DNA of 13,773 nt from Spartobacteria bacterium UBA5019 (GCA_002396485.1 DGXZ01000062.1:751-14523); one strand, 5' to 3'. Counted from the first letter of the stretch, positions 6,233 through 13,480 are shown. The notes: generated by a model from the letters alone, not told the origin. A program made the numbers and translations.

Positions 6233-7477
6233 ATGAGGTTAGCCTTCGCATCTATCGGGTCTCTCGGAGATTTGCATCCCATGCTAGCCATGGCCGTTGC
6301 CGCTACGCGTCGCGGGCACAATGTCATAGTGGCGGCCGCCCCCGGCTACGCGGCGAATGTGGCTCGTGCGGGCTTGGAGTTTCACCCTCTCCGTCCAGCG
6401 ATTCCAGAGGACGCCGAGTCACTCGCGTATTATTTCGACATGAAACGCGGGCCACGGCGTTTGCTGCGGGACATGGTTTTTGCGGATGTCGCCGCAACGC
6501 ATGAGGACCTGTGCGGTGCGGCCAGGGGCGCTGACTTGTTGGTCGTGGGCGAGTTGCTTTACACGGCACCGATCGTGGCGGCGAATGAGAAAATCCCATG
6601 GCTGAATATCGTTTTGGCGCCGACCTCACTGCTCTCGGCCACCGACCCCTGTGTGCTCGCGCCAGCGCCTTGGTTGCACAAGTTTCGGCATTTGGGTCCA
6701 TGGCTGCACCGCTTGGCTTATGGTTTTGGCAGAATCGAAGGTCGCATGTGGACAGGCGGTTATTACCGTTTCCGCCGCTCACTGGGACTGCCTGCGGGGG
6801 CAAATCCGATCTTCGACGCCAAGCATTCCCCGTTTGGCACACTCGCGATGTTTCCGGATTTTCTCGCGGCCCCGCAGCCCGACTGGCCAGCAAATACGGT
6901 GCAGGCCGGGTTTCCTTTTTATCATCAAGGTGAGGATGTCGCAGTGGTGCGGGATTTTTTAAATTGCGGGAGCCCGCCCGTGGTTTTCACGCTTGGCTCG
7001 ATCGTCGCGCATTTCGAGCCATCGTTTTACCAGGCCGCTGCGGAAGCCGCGCAAATACTGCGCCGCAGGGCGATTCTCCTCACCGGACGGAACGCCGCCG
7101 TGCCTCAAAACCTGCCGAATTCCATATTGGCTGTGAACTACGCCCCGTTGCATTCCGTCCTGCCACATGCCTGCGCCATCGTTCACGCAGGCGGCATCGG
7201 AACCTGCGCCGAGGCGCTCAAGGCCGGGATACCCTCCGTGGTTATCCCCTACGCCTTCGATCAACCGGATAACGCCGCCCGCTTGCGCCGACTCGGTGTG
7301 GCTGAAATTTTGCCCCGCAGCTCGATCTCCGCCCGGAACCTCACCTCGAAGCTGGAGAGGCTTTTGAAAACACCAGGCGCCACCAGCGCAACAAGGCGAC
7401 TGGCGGGCATGATCCATCCTCAAGAAGCCTTGAACCAAGCTCTGGATAAAATGGAGTCCCTCACCGGCACGGCATAG
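6233..7477 (+). CDS. GT1-type glycosyltransferase (UGT/MGT-like)
   Basis: A 414-aa nucleotide-sugar glycosyltransferase with the two-domain GT-B fold. The N-terminal acceptor half starts MRLAFASIGSLGDLHPMLAMA, where GDLHP (12-16) is the usual loop of this family. The C-terminal half begins near 245 (PPVVFTLGS). It carries the donor-binding signature HAGGIGTCAEAL (318-329), GIPSVVIPYAFDQPDNAARL (332-351), including D343-Q344 and N347. Known relatives glycosylate lipids, sterols, macrolides or other small molecules; the acceptor cannot be deduced here. The frame is open back to 5795 across feoA and the intergenic region, but only ATG 6233 has a ribosome binding site and matches the family N terminus. 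No membrane segment or signal peptide is seen. It stands alone between the divergent feo operon and sucC. Confidence 0.88.
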   Translation: MRLAFASIGSLGDLHPMLAMAVAATRRGHNVIVAAAPGYAANVARAGLEFHPLRPAIPEDAESLAYYFDMKRGPRRLLRDMVFADVAATHEDLCGAARGADLLVVGELLYTAPIVAANEKIPWLNIVLAPTSLLSATDPCVLAPAPWLHKFRHLGPWLHRLAYGFGRIEGRMWTGGYYRFRRSLGLPAGANPIFDAKHSPFGTLAMFPDFLAAPQPDWPANTVQAGFPFYHQGEDVAVVRDFLNCGSPPVVFTLGSIVAHFEPSFYQAAAEAAQILRRRAILLTGRNAAVPQNLPNSILAVNYAPLHSVLPHACAIVHAGGIGTCAEALKAGIPSVVIPYAFDQPDNAARLRRLGVAEILPRSSISARNLTSKLERLLKTPGATSATRRLAGMIHPQEALNQALDKMESLTGTA

Positions 7478-7502
7478 TCGAAATTTAAAAATCTCTGCAC
7501 TA

Positions 7503-7532
7503 TTGCCGAAATGGTTAGGTAGTGGCTATTCT
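7503..7532 (+). promoter_or_regulatory. Possible sigma-70 promoter of sucCD
   Basis: TTGCCG (7503-7508) and TATTCT (7527-7532) are spaced by 18 bp in the 76-bp gap before sucC. Start would be near 7539, leaving a leader of about 15 nt. Both hexamers match only partly, and no terminator separates the preceding gene, so read-through is also possible. Confidence 0.3.
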
Positions 7533-7553
7533 CCGCGCTTTCCAATCCGCCCG

Positions 7554-8735
7554 ATGAATATCCACGAATACCAAGCCAAAGAACTCCTCGACCTGTTCGG
7601 TGTCGCCAACAGCCCCGGTGGAGTCGCCTCCACGCCCGAGGAAGCCGAGAAAATCGCTGCTTCCTTGAACACTCAAGACCTCGTCATCAAAGCCCAAGTT
7701 CACGCCGGAGGTCGCGGCAAGGGGACATTTAAAAACGGCTTCAAAGGCGGCGTTCATCTTTGCAAAACCCCAGCCGAGATTCGTGATACCGCCTCCAAAA
7801 TGCTCGGTGAAACCCTCGTCACCCACCAGACCGGCGAAGACGGCCGCATCGTCCGCAAGGTACTCGTGGCACAATCGGTCGAAATCCAAAAAGAACTCTA
7901 CTTCGCCATCCTCATCGACCGCGCCATTTCCGCCCCGGTCATCGTGGCCAGCACCGAAGGCGGCGTGGATATCGAAGCCGTCGCCGAGCACACACCCGAG
8001 AAGATTTTCCATCTTCCTGTCGATCCGCTCATCGGACTTCAGCCCTACGAAGCGCGCAAACTCGCCAAGATGCTGGGCATTCCGACCGCCCTCCTCAAAA
8101 ATGCCGCGACGCTTTTTGAGAACCTCTACAAACTTTTCATCGCCCGCGACTGCTCGATGGTGGAGGTGAACCCGCTCGTCATCACCAAGGACAACCAAGT
8201 CCTCGCTCTCGATGCGAAATTCAATTTCGACGACAACGCCCTCTTCCGCCATCCGGATGTCCAAGCCTACCGCGACATCGAGGAGGAAGACCCGCGCGAG
8301 GTCGAAGCCTCCAAGCACAGCCTCAGCTACATCGGGCTGGATGGAAACATCGCCTGCCTCGTGAACGGCGCAGGCCTCGCCATGGCCACGATGGATATCA
8401 TCAAACACCACGGCGGCGAACCAGCTAACTTCCTCGATGTGGGCGGTGGCGCCAGCGAGCAGCAGGTCACCGAGGCCTTCAAAATCCTCGTCGCGGATAG
8501 CCGAGTGAAAGCAATTCTGGTGAACATTTTCGGAGGCATCATGAAGTGCGATGTCATTGCCCAGGGCATCATCAATGCCGTGAAGGCCGTCAACCTCCCC
8601 GTCCCGCTCGTCGTGCGCCTCGAAGGCACCAATGTCGACGCCGGCCGGAAACTTCTCTCCGAATCCGGACTCAAACTCACAGCGGCGACCGATATCGCCG
8701 ACGCCGCAAAAAAAGTCGTAGCAGCCGCAGCCTAA
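7554..8735 (+). CDS. sucC: Succinyl-CoA synthetase (ADP/GDP-forming) beta subunit
   Basis: The beta subunit of the TCA-cycle enzyme that interconverts succinyl-CoA and succinate with substrate-level phosphorylation. The 393 aa match the family length. It starts MNIHEYQAKELL, then has the ATP-grasp features KAQVHAGGRGKGTFKNGF (about 43-60) and EVNPLVI with DAKFNFDDNA, which contribute Mg-nucleotide binding. The C-terminal ligase domain has NGAGLAMATMD, DVGGGAS and NIFGGIMKCD. The frame is open from TTG 7503, but the conserved N terminus fixes ATG 7554; no clear ribosome binding site precedes it. sucD follows after 12 nt. ATP versus GTP use cannot be settled by eye. Confidence 0.97.
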   Translation: MNIHEYQAKELLDLFGVANSPGGVASTPEEAEKIAASLNTQDLVIKAQVHAGGRGKGTFKNGFKGGVHLCKTPAEIRDTASKMLGETLVTHQTGEDGRIVRKVLVAQSVEIQKELYFAILIDRAISAPVIVASTEGGVDIEAVAEHTPEKIFHLPVDPLIGLQPYEARKLAKMLGIPTALLKNAATLFENLYKLFIARDCSMVEVNPLVITKDNQVLALDAKFNFDDNALFRHPDVQAYRDIEEEDPREVEASKHSLSYIGLDGNIACLVNGAGLAMATMDIIKHHGGEPANFLDVGGGASEQQVTEAFKILVADSRVKAILVNIFGGIMKCDVIAQGIINAVKAVNLPVPLVVRLEGTNVDAGRKLLSESGLKLTAATDIADAAKKVVAAAA

Positions 8736-8747
8736 CCTCTCAAAACC

Positions 8748-9623
8748 ATGTCCATTCTCGTTGATAAAAACACACGCCTGCTCGTTCAGGGAATCACCGG
8801 CAAGTCGGGCGCTTTTCACGCCAAGTCCTGCATGGAATACGGAACCCATGTCGTCGCCGGCGTCACTCCAGGCCGCGGCGGCGAGGTTTTCGAAGGCAAG
8901 GTCCCGGTTTTCGACACCACCTACGAAGCGCGAAAACAGACCGGTTGCAACGCCACCATGATCTTCGTGCCCCCGGCGGGCGCGGCGGACTCCATCCTCG
9001 AAGCGGTGGATGCCGGCATCGAACTCGTCATCTGCATCACCGAGGGCATTCCTGTCCTCGACATGATGAAAGTCAAAGCCGCCATGGCGAAATCGAAATC
9101 CCGCCTCATCGGCCCGAACTGCCCTGGCATCATCACTCCCGGTGCCTGCAAGATCGGCATCATGCCCGGCTACATCCACAAGGAAGGCACAGTCGGTGTC
9201 GTCTCGCGCTCCGGCACACTCACATACGAAGCCGTCTGGCAACTTTCCAGCCGTGGCCACGGTCAATCGACCTGCGTCGGCATCGGTGGCGACCCCATCA
9301 ATGGCACATCGCACCTCGATGTCGTCAAAATGTTCAACGACGACCCCGGCACCGAGGCCTTCATCATGATCGGTGAAATCGGTGGAACCGCCGAAGAGGA
9401 AGCTGCTGAGTGGATCGGAAAAAACTGCAAAAAGCCAGTCGCCGCCTTCATCGCAGGTGCCACAGCACCTCCCGGACGCCGCATGGGTCACGCTGGCGCC
9501 ATCGTCAGCGGTGGCAAAGGCACAGCCCAAGGCAAGATCGAAGCGATCCAAGCCGCCGGTATCGAAGTCGCCGCCACACCAGCAGACATGGCCGACGCCC
9601 TCCTGCGCCGCATGGCGAGGTGA
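8748..9623 (+). CDS. sucD: Succinyl-CoA synthetase alpha subunit
   Basis: The 291-aa alpha subunit carries the CoA site and the phosphohistidine. Visible marks are the CoA-binding loop GITGKSGAFH (15-24), TPGRGG (40-45), GPNCPGIITPG (122-132), VSRSGTLTYE (152-161), GIGGDPINGT (178-187) and GEIGG (209-213). The active-site region is PPGRRMGHAGAIVSGGKGTA (241-260), with H248 as the phosphorylated residue. It is full length. The start lies 12 nt after the sucC stop, the usual two-gene operon that keeps the subunits at 1:1. A strong terminator follows at 9684. Confidence 0.97.
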   Translation: MSILVDKNTRLLVQGITGKSGAFHAKSCMEYGTHVVAGVTPGRGGEVFEGKVPVFDTTYEARKQTGCNATMIFVPPAGAADSILEAVDAGIELVICITEGIPVLDMMKVKAAMAKSKSRLIGPNCPGIITPGACKIGIMPGYIHKEGTVGVVSRSGTLTYEAVWQLSSRGHGQSTCVGIGGDPINGTSHLDVVKMFNDDPGTEAFIMIGEIGGTAEEEAAEWIGKNCKKPVAAFIAGATAPPGRRMGHAGAIVSGGKGTAQGKIEAIQAAGIEVAATPADMADALLRRMAR

Positions 9624-9632
9624 GTGGAAGTT

Positions 9633-9658
9633 TTAAGTCTTAAGAATTAAGTCTTAAG
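9633..9658. repeat. Tandem direct repeat of TTAAGTCTTAAG
   Basis: Two exact 12-bp copies, 9633-9644 and 9647-9658, are separated by AA, just after the sucD stop. Each copy contains the palindrome CTTAAG. A short hairpin-forming GC stretch (GCGC-TACC-GCGC, 9661-9672) follows. It could be a dispersed intergenic repeat or a protein site; its function is unknown. Confidence 0.6.
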
Positions 9659-9683
9659 TCGCGCTACCGCGCGGAGCCAGTTT

Positions 9684-9724
9684 ATGCGGGGCCGAGGTGA
9701 AAACCTCGCCCCGCATTTCTTTTG
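9684..9724 (+). terminator. Intrinsic terminator of sucCD
   Basis: The arms 9684-9698 and 9703-9716 pair as a 14-bp GC-rich stem with one bulged C and a GAAA tetraloop. A T-rich tail (TTTCTTTT) follows. This is a textbook rho-independent terminator about 60 nt after the sucD stop. In reverse it also offers a hairpin to transcripts from the minus-strand pilin gene, preceded by A-rich sequence. Confidence 0.92.
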
Positions 9725-9762
9725 TACCCGCCAAGCCGCTCCCAGACTCGTTGGGCAGTTTT

Positions 9763-9780
9763 TTTGGACGATCGTCCAAA
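9763..9780. repeat. Perfect 18-bp palindrome
   Basis: TTTGGACGATCGTCCAAA reads identically on both strands, with no spacer, flanked by T-runs on the plus strand. It lies between the convergent sucD and pseudopilin genes, 26 bp from the pilin stop. The shape resembles operators of TetR-type dimers, but no regulator gene or start codon is adjacent. As a plus-strand RNA it gives a 7-bp stem with a GATC loop followed by T5, so a second weak terminator is possible. Confidence 0.7.
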
Positions 9781-9805
9781 TTTTTGGTCGGTGACTTCTT
9801 GTTGA

Positions 9806-10480
9806 TCAGCGAGTGGGGTCTGTCAGGCGATCTTTAGGATTTTCCAAGCGTGTTTTAACCTGCTCCCACGAGAGTTGCTCGGAGTGTCCATCGGTGAAGA
9901 GGTAGTTCGCATTGCCGCCATGCCGCTTGACATCAATAAATTCCTCAAAAGCTTCGGGAGGGACTTGATCACCGTAGAACTCCGAGAAATGAAAGTGGTC
10001 GGTGTAAAAATCTTTCGATGACTCGGCGAAGTAGATCGTCTCGGCGGGGCGGTCGATTTTGGAGAGATAGGAAAAATCCAAAAACTCAGCTTGGCAGGGA
10101 TTCGGCGTGAGCATGTCGTTGATCGCAAAACTGCGTTCCCGCGACTTTGCCGGATCGGATGGGCATTTGAACTTGATGGAATCCGACGCATAGGGCTGAA
10201 GGGTGACGGCCCATTGATTTGCAGCACCCTTGTGCGAAGTCATGGGGAGTTTCATGGCATTGTCTGCGGCGTAGGACATGGCTGCCATGCCGATATTTCG
10301 AAGATTTCCAAGACATTTGGTTGCATTGCCTTTCTCAACCATGGCGCGACTGATCGGAAGGCCGAGAGCTGCAAGGATGCAAATGATGGAAACAACAACT
10401 AAAAGCTCGATGAGCGTGAACCCTCCCTGTGCACGCAAGTCGGGAGGAACCGACGGATTAGAAAGAGAATTCACGCCCAT
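9806..10480 (-). CDS. Type II secretion/type IV pilin-like pseudopilin
   Basis: A 224-aa protein with a prepilin N terminus. After a 20-residue leader ending in QGG comes FTLIELLVVVSIICILAAL, with cleavage expected between G20 and F21. E25 is the conserved Glu5 of mature pilins. The prepilin peptidase would cleave and methylate it at the inner membrane. The C-terminal part contains KCPSDP and a final RHGGNANYLFTDGHSEQL. That H-G-x-N-x-x-F-x-DGH pattern is typical of the large Verrucomicrobia/Planctomycetes family of pseudopilin-like proteins, whose individual roles are mostly unknown. The gene begins 10 nt after the PEP-CTERM gene, so the two are probably cotranscribed. No clear ribosome binding site is seen. 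Confidence 0.88.
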   Translation of the reverse strand: MGVNSLSNPSVPPDLRAQGGFTLIELLVVVSIICILAALGLPISRAMVEKGNATKCLGNLRNIGMAAMSYAADNAMKLPMTSHKGAANQWAVTLQPYASDSIKFKCPSDPAKSRERSFAINDMLTPNPCQAEFLDFSYLSKIDRPAETIYFAESSKDFYTDHFHFSEFYGDQVPPEAFEEFIDVKRHGGNANYLFTDGHSEQLSWEQVKTRLENPKDRLTDPTR

Positions 10481-10490
10481 AGCTACGATC

Positions 10491-11309
10491 TTAGATTTTT
10501 TTGCGACGCAGGTTCACTAGAGCGAAAAGAGCTACAATGAAGCCTACGAGCGCGTAGGTGGAGGGTTCCGGAACAGCGCCGAATGTGACACTGGCGCCAT
10601 AGTTACCTGTATCGACACCATTGTAGTTCGCTCCACCAACGAAGACCGAATAAGAACCAGCAGAAAGAGCAAATGTTCCGGCAACAGATCCATCGGCATT
10701 CCCATCACCTTGAATTCCTGATGCGGAGCCATAGTTGGCGGAAGTCCCGTCAACAGCGTGGCCTACATACACCAACTCCCCAATGTCTCCCGCATCGTTT
10801 CCAATGGAAAAACTACCCAGAGTGTTCAACGCACCCTCCGAACCTGAACTGCGTCCGGCACGCCAAGCAATGGAAACATCGGAACCATCATGAGCAGATC
10901 CTACGGCCAAGCCTCGATAGATCGTGTAAGCAGGCAAAAACTGTGCTCCGAGATTACTATCGAATGGATAGACACCAGCCTGCGTCCCCAAATTTGTCCC
11001 CCCTCCCGCTATGGAGAGGGAAAATGTTCCGGGATTGTTTAGCGTGAAGCTGAACCACCTGCCTTTGTGGCTGTCACCATAATCCGAATCTGTGGCATCG
11101 GCCCAACCGAAATCTGAGGCAATATTCGTGAGAGTGATTCCCACGGAACTATTTGTTAGCGTACCATTGTTACCGGTAACGCTCCAAATACCTCCGCTTT
11201 CAGACCATGTGCCAAGATTTCGGCCACCGTAACCAATATGAGCGGATGCGTCTTGCACCGCTGTGACTGCTGCAAGAGACGCAGCGAGTAGAGAAAGAAT
11301 TTTTTTCAT
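10491..11309 (-). CDS. PEP-CTERM sorting domain protein
   Basis: A 272-aa exported protein. Residues 1-23 form a signal peptide (MKKILSLLAASLAAVTAV, cleavage after ASA). The Gly/Ser/Asn-rich body has a segment FGWADATDSDYGDSHKGRW, then FSFTLNNPGTFSLSIAGG and FLPAYTIYRGLA, suggesting a beta-sandwich of unknown function. The C terminus is a complete PEP-CTERM tripartite signal: VPEPS (246-250), a hydrophobic helix and the basic LRRKKI end. Such proteins are recognised by an exosortase at the inner membrane and delivered to the surface or biofilm matrix. No exosortase gene is in the window. ATG 11309 has no Shine-Dalgarno but an A/T-rich leader. A pseudopilin gene follows by 10 nt. Confidence 0.92.
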   Translation of the reverse strand: MKKILSLLAASLAAVTAVQDASAHIGYGGRNLGTWSESGGIWSVTGNNGTLTNSSVGITLTNIASDFGWADATDSDYGDSHKGRWFSFTLNNPGTFSLSIAGGGTNLGTQAGVYPFDSNLGAQFLPAYTIYRGLAVGSAHDGSDVSIAWRAGRSSGSEGALNTLGSFSIGNDAGDIGELVYVGHAVDGTSANYGSASGIQGDGNADGSVAGTFALSAGSYSVFVGGANYNGVDTGNYGASVTFGAVPEPSTYALVGFIVALFALVNLRRKKI

Positions 11310-11337
11310 GATATAAATAATTTAAATTTTGATGTTT

Positions 11338-11343
11338 ATAATA
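11338..11343 (-). promoter_or_regulatory. Possible -10 element of the PEP-CTERM gene
   Basis: TATTAT on the minus strand lies about 29 nt before the ATG in the A/T-rich stretch 11310-11350. No convincing -35 hexamer stands at the usual distance, so this is only a candidate. Confidence 0.25.
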
Positions 11344-11359
11344 TTTGAACGTTAATCCC

Positions 11360-11484
11360 TCCGCGCTGCAGCCGACATAGGCTGCAAAAAGTGGTGGCGC
11401 GGAGCGGCTCGGGGTGTTCGATGCCGCGAAGCAATGTGCAGCGCCCGAGGCTTGGGTTGATCCGGACGAGGGGTCCGGGTTTTA
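11360..11484. other. Structured intergenic segment with three consecutive hairpins
   Basis: The gap between the CNMCH protein gene and the PEP-CTERM gene holds several inverted repeats. First is a nested pair: TCCGCGC (11360-11366) with GCGCGGA (11397-11403), enclosing TGCAGCC (11367-11373) and GGCTGCA (11380-11386). Second is CTCGGG (11408-11413) with CCCGAG (11444-11449). Third is CCGGAC (11462-11467) with GTCCGG (11473-11478), followed on the plus strand by GTTTTA. It could be an RNA on the plus strand ending in a weak terminator, or a transcript end and leader on the minus strand. I recognise no known RNA family. Confidence 0.4.
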
Positions 11485-11501
11485 GAAAAGAATCACGCGC
11501 C

Positions 11502-11906
11502 TCAGGCTATGGGCACGGGAGTGGCTGGGGAATGCGGGCGGGATTCCGCCGAGAGATTCCGGGGGAGAGGAAATTGGAACGGGGCGCTGACGGGCACGGG
11601 GAGGAGGTTGGCATCGTTGAGAGCGAAGAGTTCGATTTTCTTGGTGGCCGACAGAATCTCGGGGGCTTTCTTTTCCTGCTGCTTGGCCTCCTTGATCGAG
11701 TGGCACATATTGCAGGGGTGCTCACCGTCGAAGGTTTTTTTCGCACCGGCGAGAACGGATCCGTCCTGCGTGGTGTAGGTCCAGATCATGTTCGCCCAGG
11801 CCACGGTTTGCAGGACTCCCCAGTGGCCTCCGATGATAAAAAACAACGCCACGGCGGCAATGATTTGGCTGCAGGATGCGAGGATTTTTCGACGGAGCGT
11901 GGACAC
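11502..11906 (-). CDS. Small membrane protein with CNMCH motif, unrecognised function
   Basis: A 134-aa protein. One hydrophobic segment (about 9-41) includes IIAAVALFFIIGGHWGVLQTVAW and could be an uncleaved signal or anchor. A polar part follows with KKTFDGEHPCNMCHSIKE (57-73). C65-x-x-C68-H69 has the form of a cytochrome c haem site. In similar small proteins I know from Verrucomicrobia the Cys pair is usually not followed by His, so metal binding or a disulfide is as likely. The C terminus is Pro-rich (VPVSAPFQFPLP and on). The start is GTG 11906; no ATG is available in frame, and the upstream regulator stop is in the same frame. It lies 48 nt downstream of the NtrC-type gene and is probably cotranscribed. 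Confidence 0.65.
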   Translation of the reverse strand: MSTLRRKILASCSQIIAAVALFFIIGGHWGVLQTVAWANMIWTYTTQDGSVLAGAKKTFDGEHPCNMCHSIKEAKQQEKKAPEILSATKKIELFALNDANLLPVPVSAPFQFPLPRNLSAESRPHSPATPVPIA

Positions 11907-11954
11907 GGGCGCGGAGACTGACTTCCGCGAGGGGATGGTGTCAATGCGAAAAAA

Positions 11955-13352
11955 TCAGGCTGCTTCCTCGTTGTCGCCCCGGTATTCGGCGAGCTTGTTG
12001 CGGAGGGTGCGGATGCTGATCTGGAGAAGCTCGGCGGCTTGGGTGCGGTTACCGTTTGTGCGCTCGAGGGCTTCGAAGATGGCGCGTTTTTCGAGTTCGT
12101 GGAGGGGCATGACTTGGGAATTCGAAGCAGGAGCCGGCGCAGCAGATTCTTGAACAACGGGAGCCGCCTGGGGTGCAGCAACGGGCGCTGGCAGGGTGAG
12201 ACCCATGAGTTCGGCGCTAATGGGAACGCCCTCCTCGGCGAGGATGGCGGCGCGTTCGACGACATTTTGGAGTTCGCGCACATTGCCGGGCCAGTTGTGG
12301 GCGAGAAGTCCAGCTATGCCGGTTTCAGAAAATCCGCCGCTTTTGATGCCATGTTCCTTGGAAAAACGCTCGAGAAAATGGTTGGCGAGGATTTCGACAT
12401 CCCCCGTGCGCTCACGGAGGGGGGGGACTTGGATGGGGAAAACATTGAGACGGTAGTAAAGATCCTCGCGAAATTCGCCTTTCTGAACCGATTTAAGAAG
12501 GTCGCGGTTCGTGGTGGCAAGGACGCGCACATCGACTTTGATGGTTTTATTTCCCCCGACCCGCTCGAATTCCCGCTCCTGGAGTACGCGGAGGAGCTTG
12601 GCTTGGAGCGCAAGCGAGATTTCACTGACCTCGTCGAGGAGAATCGTGCCGCCGTCGGCCAACTCAAACCTACCATCCCGCTGATCGGTTGCGCCGGTGA
12701 AGGAGCCTTTTTCATGGCCGAAGAATTCGCTTTCGATGAGGGCCTCGGAAATGGCGGCGCAGTTGACCTTGATGAACGGTTTATTGGCGCGCTGGCTGTT
12801 CAAGAAAATATCATTGGCCACAAGCTCTTTACCGGTTCCATTTTCCCCACTGATCATGACTGTGGCATTTGTCCTGCCGACGCGGTGGATGAGGTCTTTC
12901 AAGCGAGTGATGGCCGGACTTTTTCCAATGATTTCGCGGCGGGCGACACTCTCGCGGTTAAGAAAGTCCGTGACGCGAACCGCGCGCTGGAAATCGGAGG
13001 CCTTCTTGAGGATGAGGTCGATCTGAGTCATCGCAAACGGCTTTGGAAGATAATCAAACGCCCCGGATCTCATACACTCGACGACAGACTCGATCGCACC
13101 ATTTGCGGTGATCATCACCACGAGCGGCTTGTTATCGGTGTGCGAGAGGCGTTCGATGAAAACACGCCCGTCGCCATCGGGCAGCTCCATATCGAGAAAG
13201 ATGAGATCGAAGGAATTCGCGACAAGACGTTTTTCCGCCTCCGCAATCGACCCCGCTGTGGAGACGGCATACCGCTTGGCCCTCAGGCGTTCCTCGAGGG
13301 ATTTGCGAATAATCGCGGTGTCATCAACTATCAATATGCGGTCAAGCGCCAT
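11955..13352 (-). CDS. NtrC-family sigma-54-dependent response regulator
   Basis: A 465-aa enhancer-binding protein with three domains. The receiver (about 1-120) has D10-D11, phosphoacceptor D54 in FLD, T82 and K104. The AAA+ domain (about 141-375) has Walker A GENGTGKE (169-176), the sigma-54 contact loop GSFTGA (216-221), Walker B TILLDE (236-241), and DLYYRLNVFPI with NWPGNVRELQN. An Ala/Pro-rich linker (388-410) leads to a Fis-type helix-turn-helix (NRTQAAELLQISIRTLRNKL). The GSFTGA loop is a natural variant of GAFTGA seen in active family members. The frame is open to ATG 13433, but a promoter-like sequence lies downstream of that codon and the receiver starts at MALDRILIVDD, so ATG 13352 is chosen. 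No cognate histidine kinase is in the window, and targets are unknown. Confidence 0.95.
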   Translation of the reverse strand: MALDRILIVDDTAIIRKSLEERLRAKRYAVSTAGSIAEAEKRLVANSFDLIFLDMELPDGDGRVFIERLSHTDNKPLVVMITANGAIESVVECMRSGAFDYLPKPFAMTQIDLILKKASDFQRAVRVTDFLNRESVARREIIGKSPAITRLKDLIHRVGRTNATVMISGENGTGKELVANDIFLNSQRANKPFIKVNCAAISEALIESEFFGHEKGSFTGATDQRDGRFELADGGTILLDEVSEISLALQAKLLRVLQEREFERVGGNKTIKVDVRVLATTNRDLLKSVQKGEFREDLYYRLNVFPIQVPPLRERTGDVEILANHFLERFSKEHGIKSGGFSETGIAGLLAHNWPGNVRELQNVVERAAILAEEGVPISAELMGLTLPAPVAAPQAAPVVQESAAPAPASNSQVMPLHELEKRAIFEALERTNGNRTQAAELLQISIRTLRNKLAEYRGDNEEAA

Positions 13353-13392
13353 CAGGTCTTTGCGAAAGGAACATAAATAAAACCATCGTATG

Positions 13393-13420
13393 ATTCTACC
13401 AGAAGAATTCCGGCATTCAA
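13393..13420 (-). promoter_or_regulatory. Candidate sigma-70 promoter of the NtrC-type regulator gene
   Basis: On the minus strand TTGAAT (13420-13415) and TAGAAT (13398-13393) are spaced by 16 bp. Start would be near 13386, about 34 nt before the ATG at 13352. The spacer holds the near-palindrome GAATTCCGGCATTC (13405-13418), a possible operator. Confidence 0.45.
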
Positions 13421-13439
13421 GCTTCCACAACATACAAAC

Positions 13440-13445
13440 TTGACA
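13440..13445 (+). promoter_or_regulatory. Perfect -35 hexamer before the plus-strand partial gene
   Basis: TTGACA lies 35 bp before ATG 13481. No good -10 element stands 16-18 bp downstream, so promoter function is uncertain. Confidence 0.25.
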
Positions 13446-13480
13446 CCGTGTGGGGATTGGGATGTTGATACGGGACGCCT

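Noticed and set aside
7515..9551. A 678-codon open frame on the minus strand spanning sucC and sucD
   Set aside because: It is antisense to two clearly identified genes, is low-complexity in composition (Asp/Gly/Ala/Glu/His) and has no recognisable motif. It follows from the codon bias of the real genes.
11700..11716. Calling the CNMCH protein a cytochrome c
   Set aside because: The CxxCH motif alone, without a recognisable cytochrome fold or a distal ligand pattern, is not enough.
11391..11921. A 176-codon plus-strand frame over the CNMCH gene
   Set aside because: Its composition (Gly/Arg/Glu-rich) is typical of an antisense shadow, and the minus-strand frame has a coherent membrane segment and Cys motif. 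It remains a minor alternative because the minus-strand gene is only moderately supported.
13353..13433. ATG 13433 as start of the NtrC-type regulator
   Set aside because: The extra 27 residues precede the receiver domain without homology, and a promoter-like pair lies downstream of that ATG.
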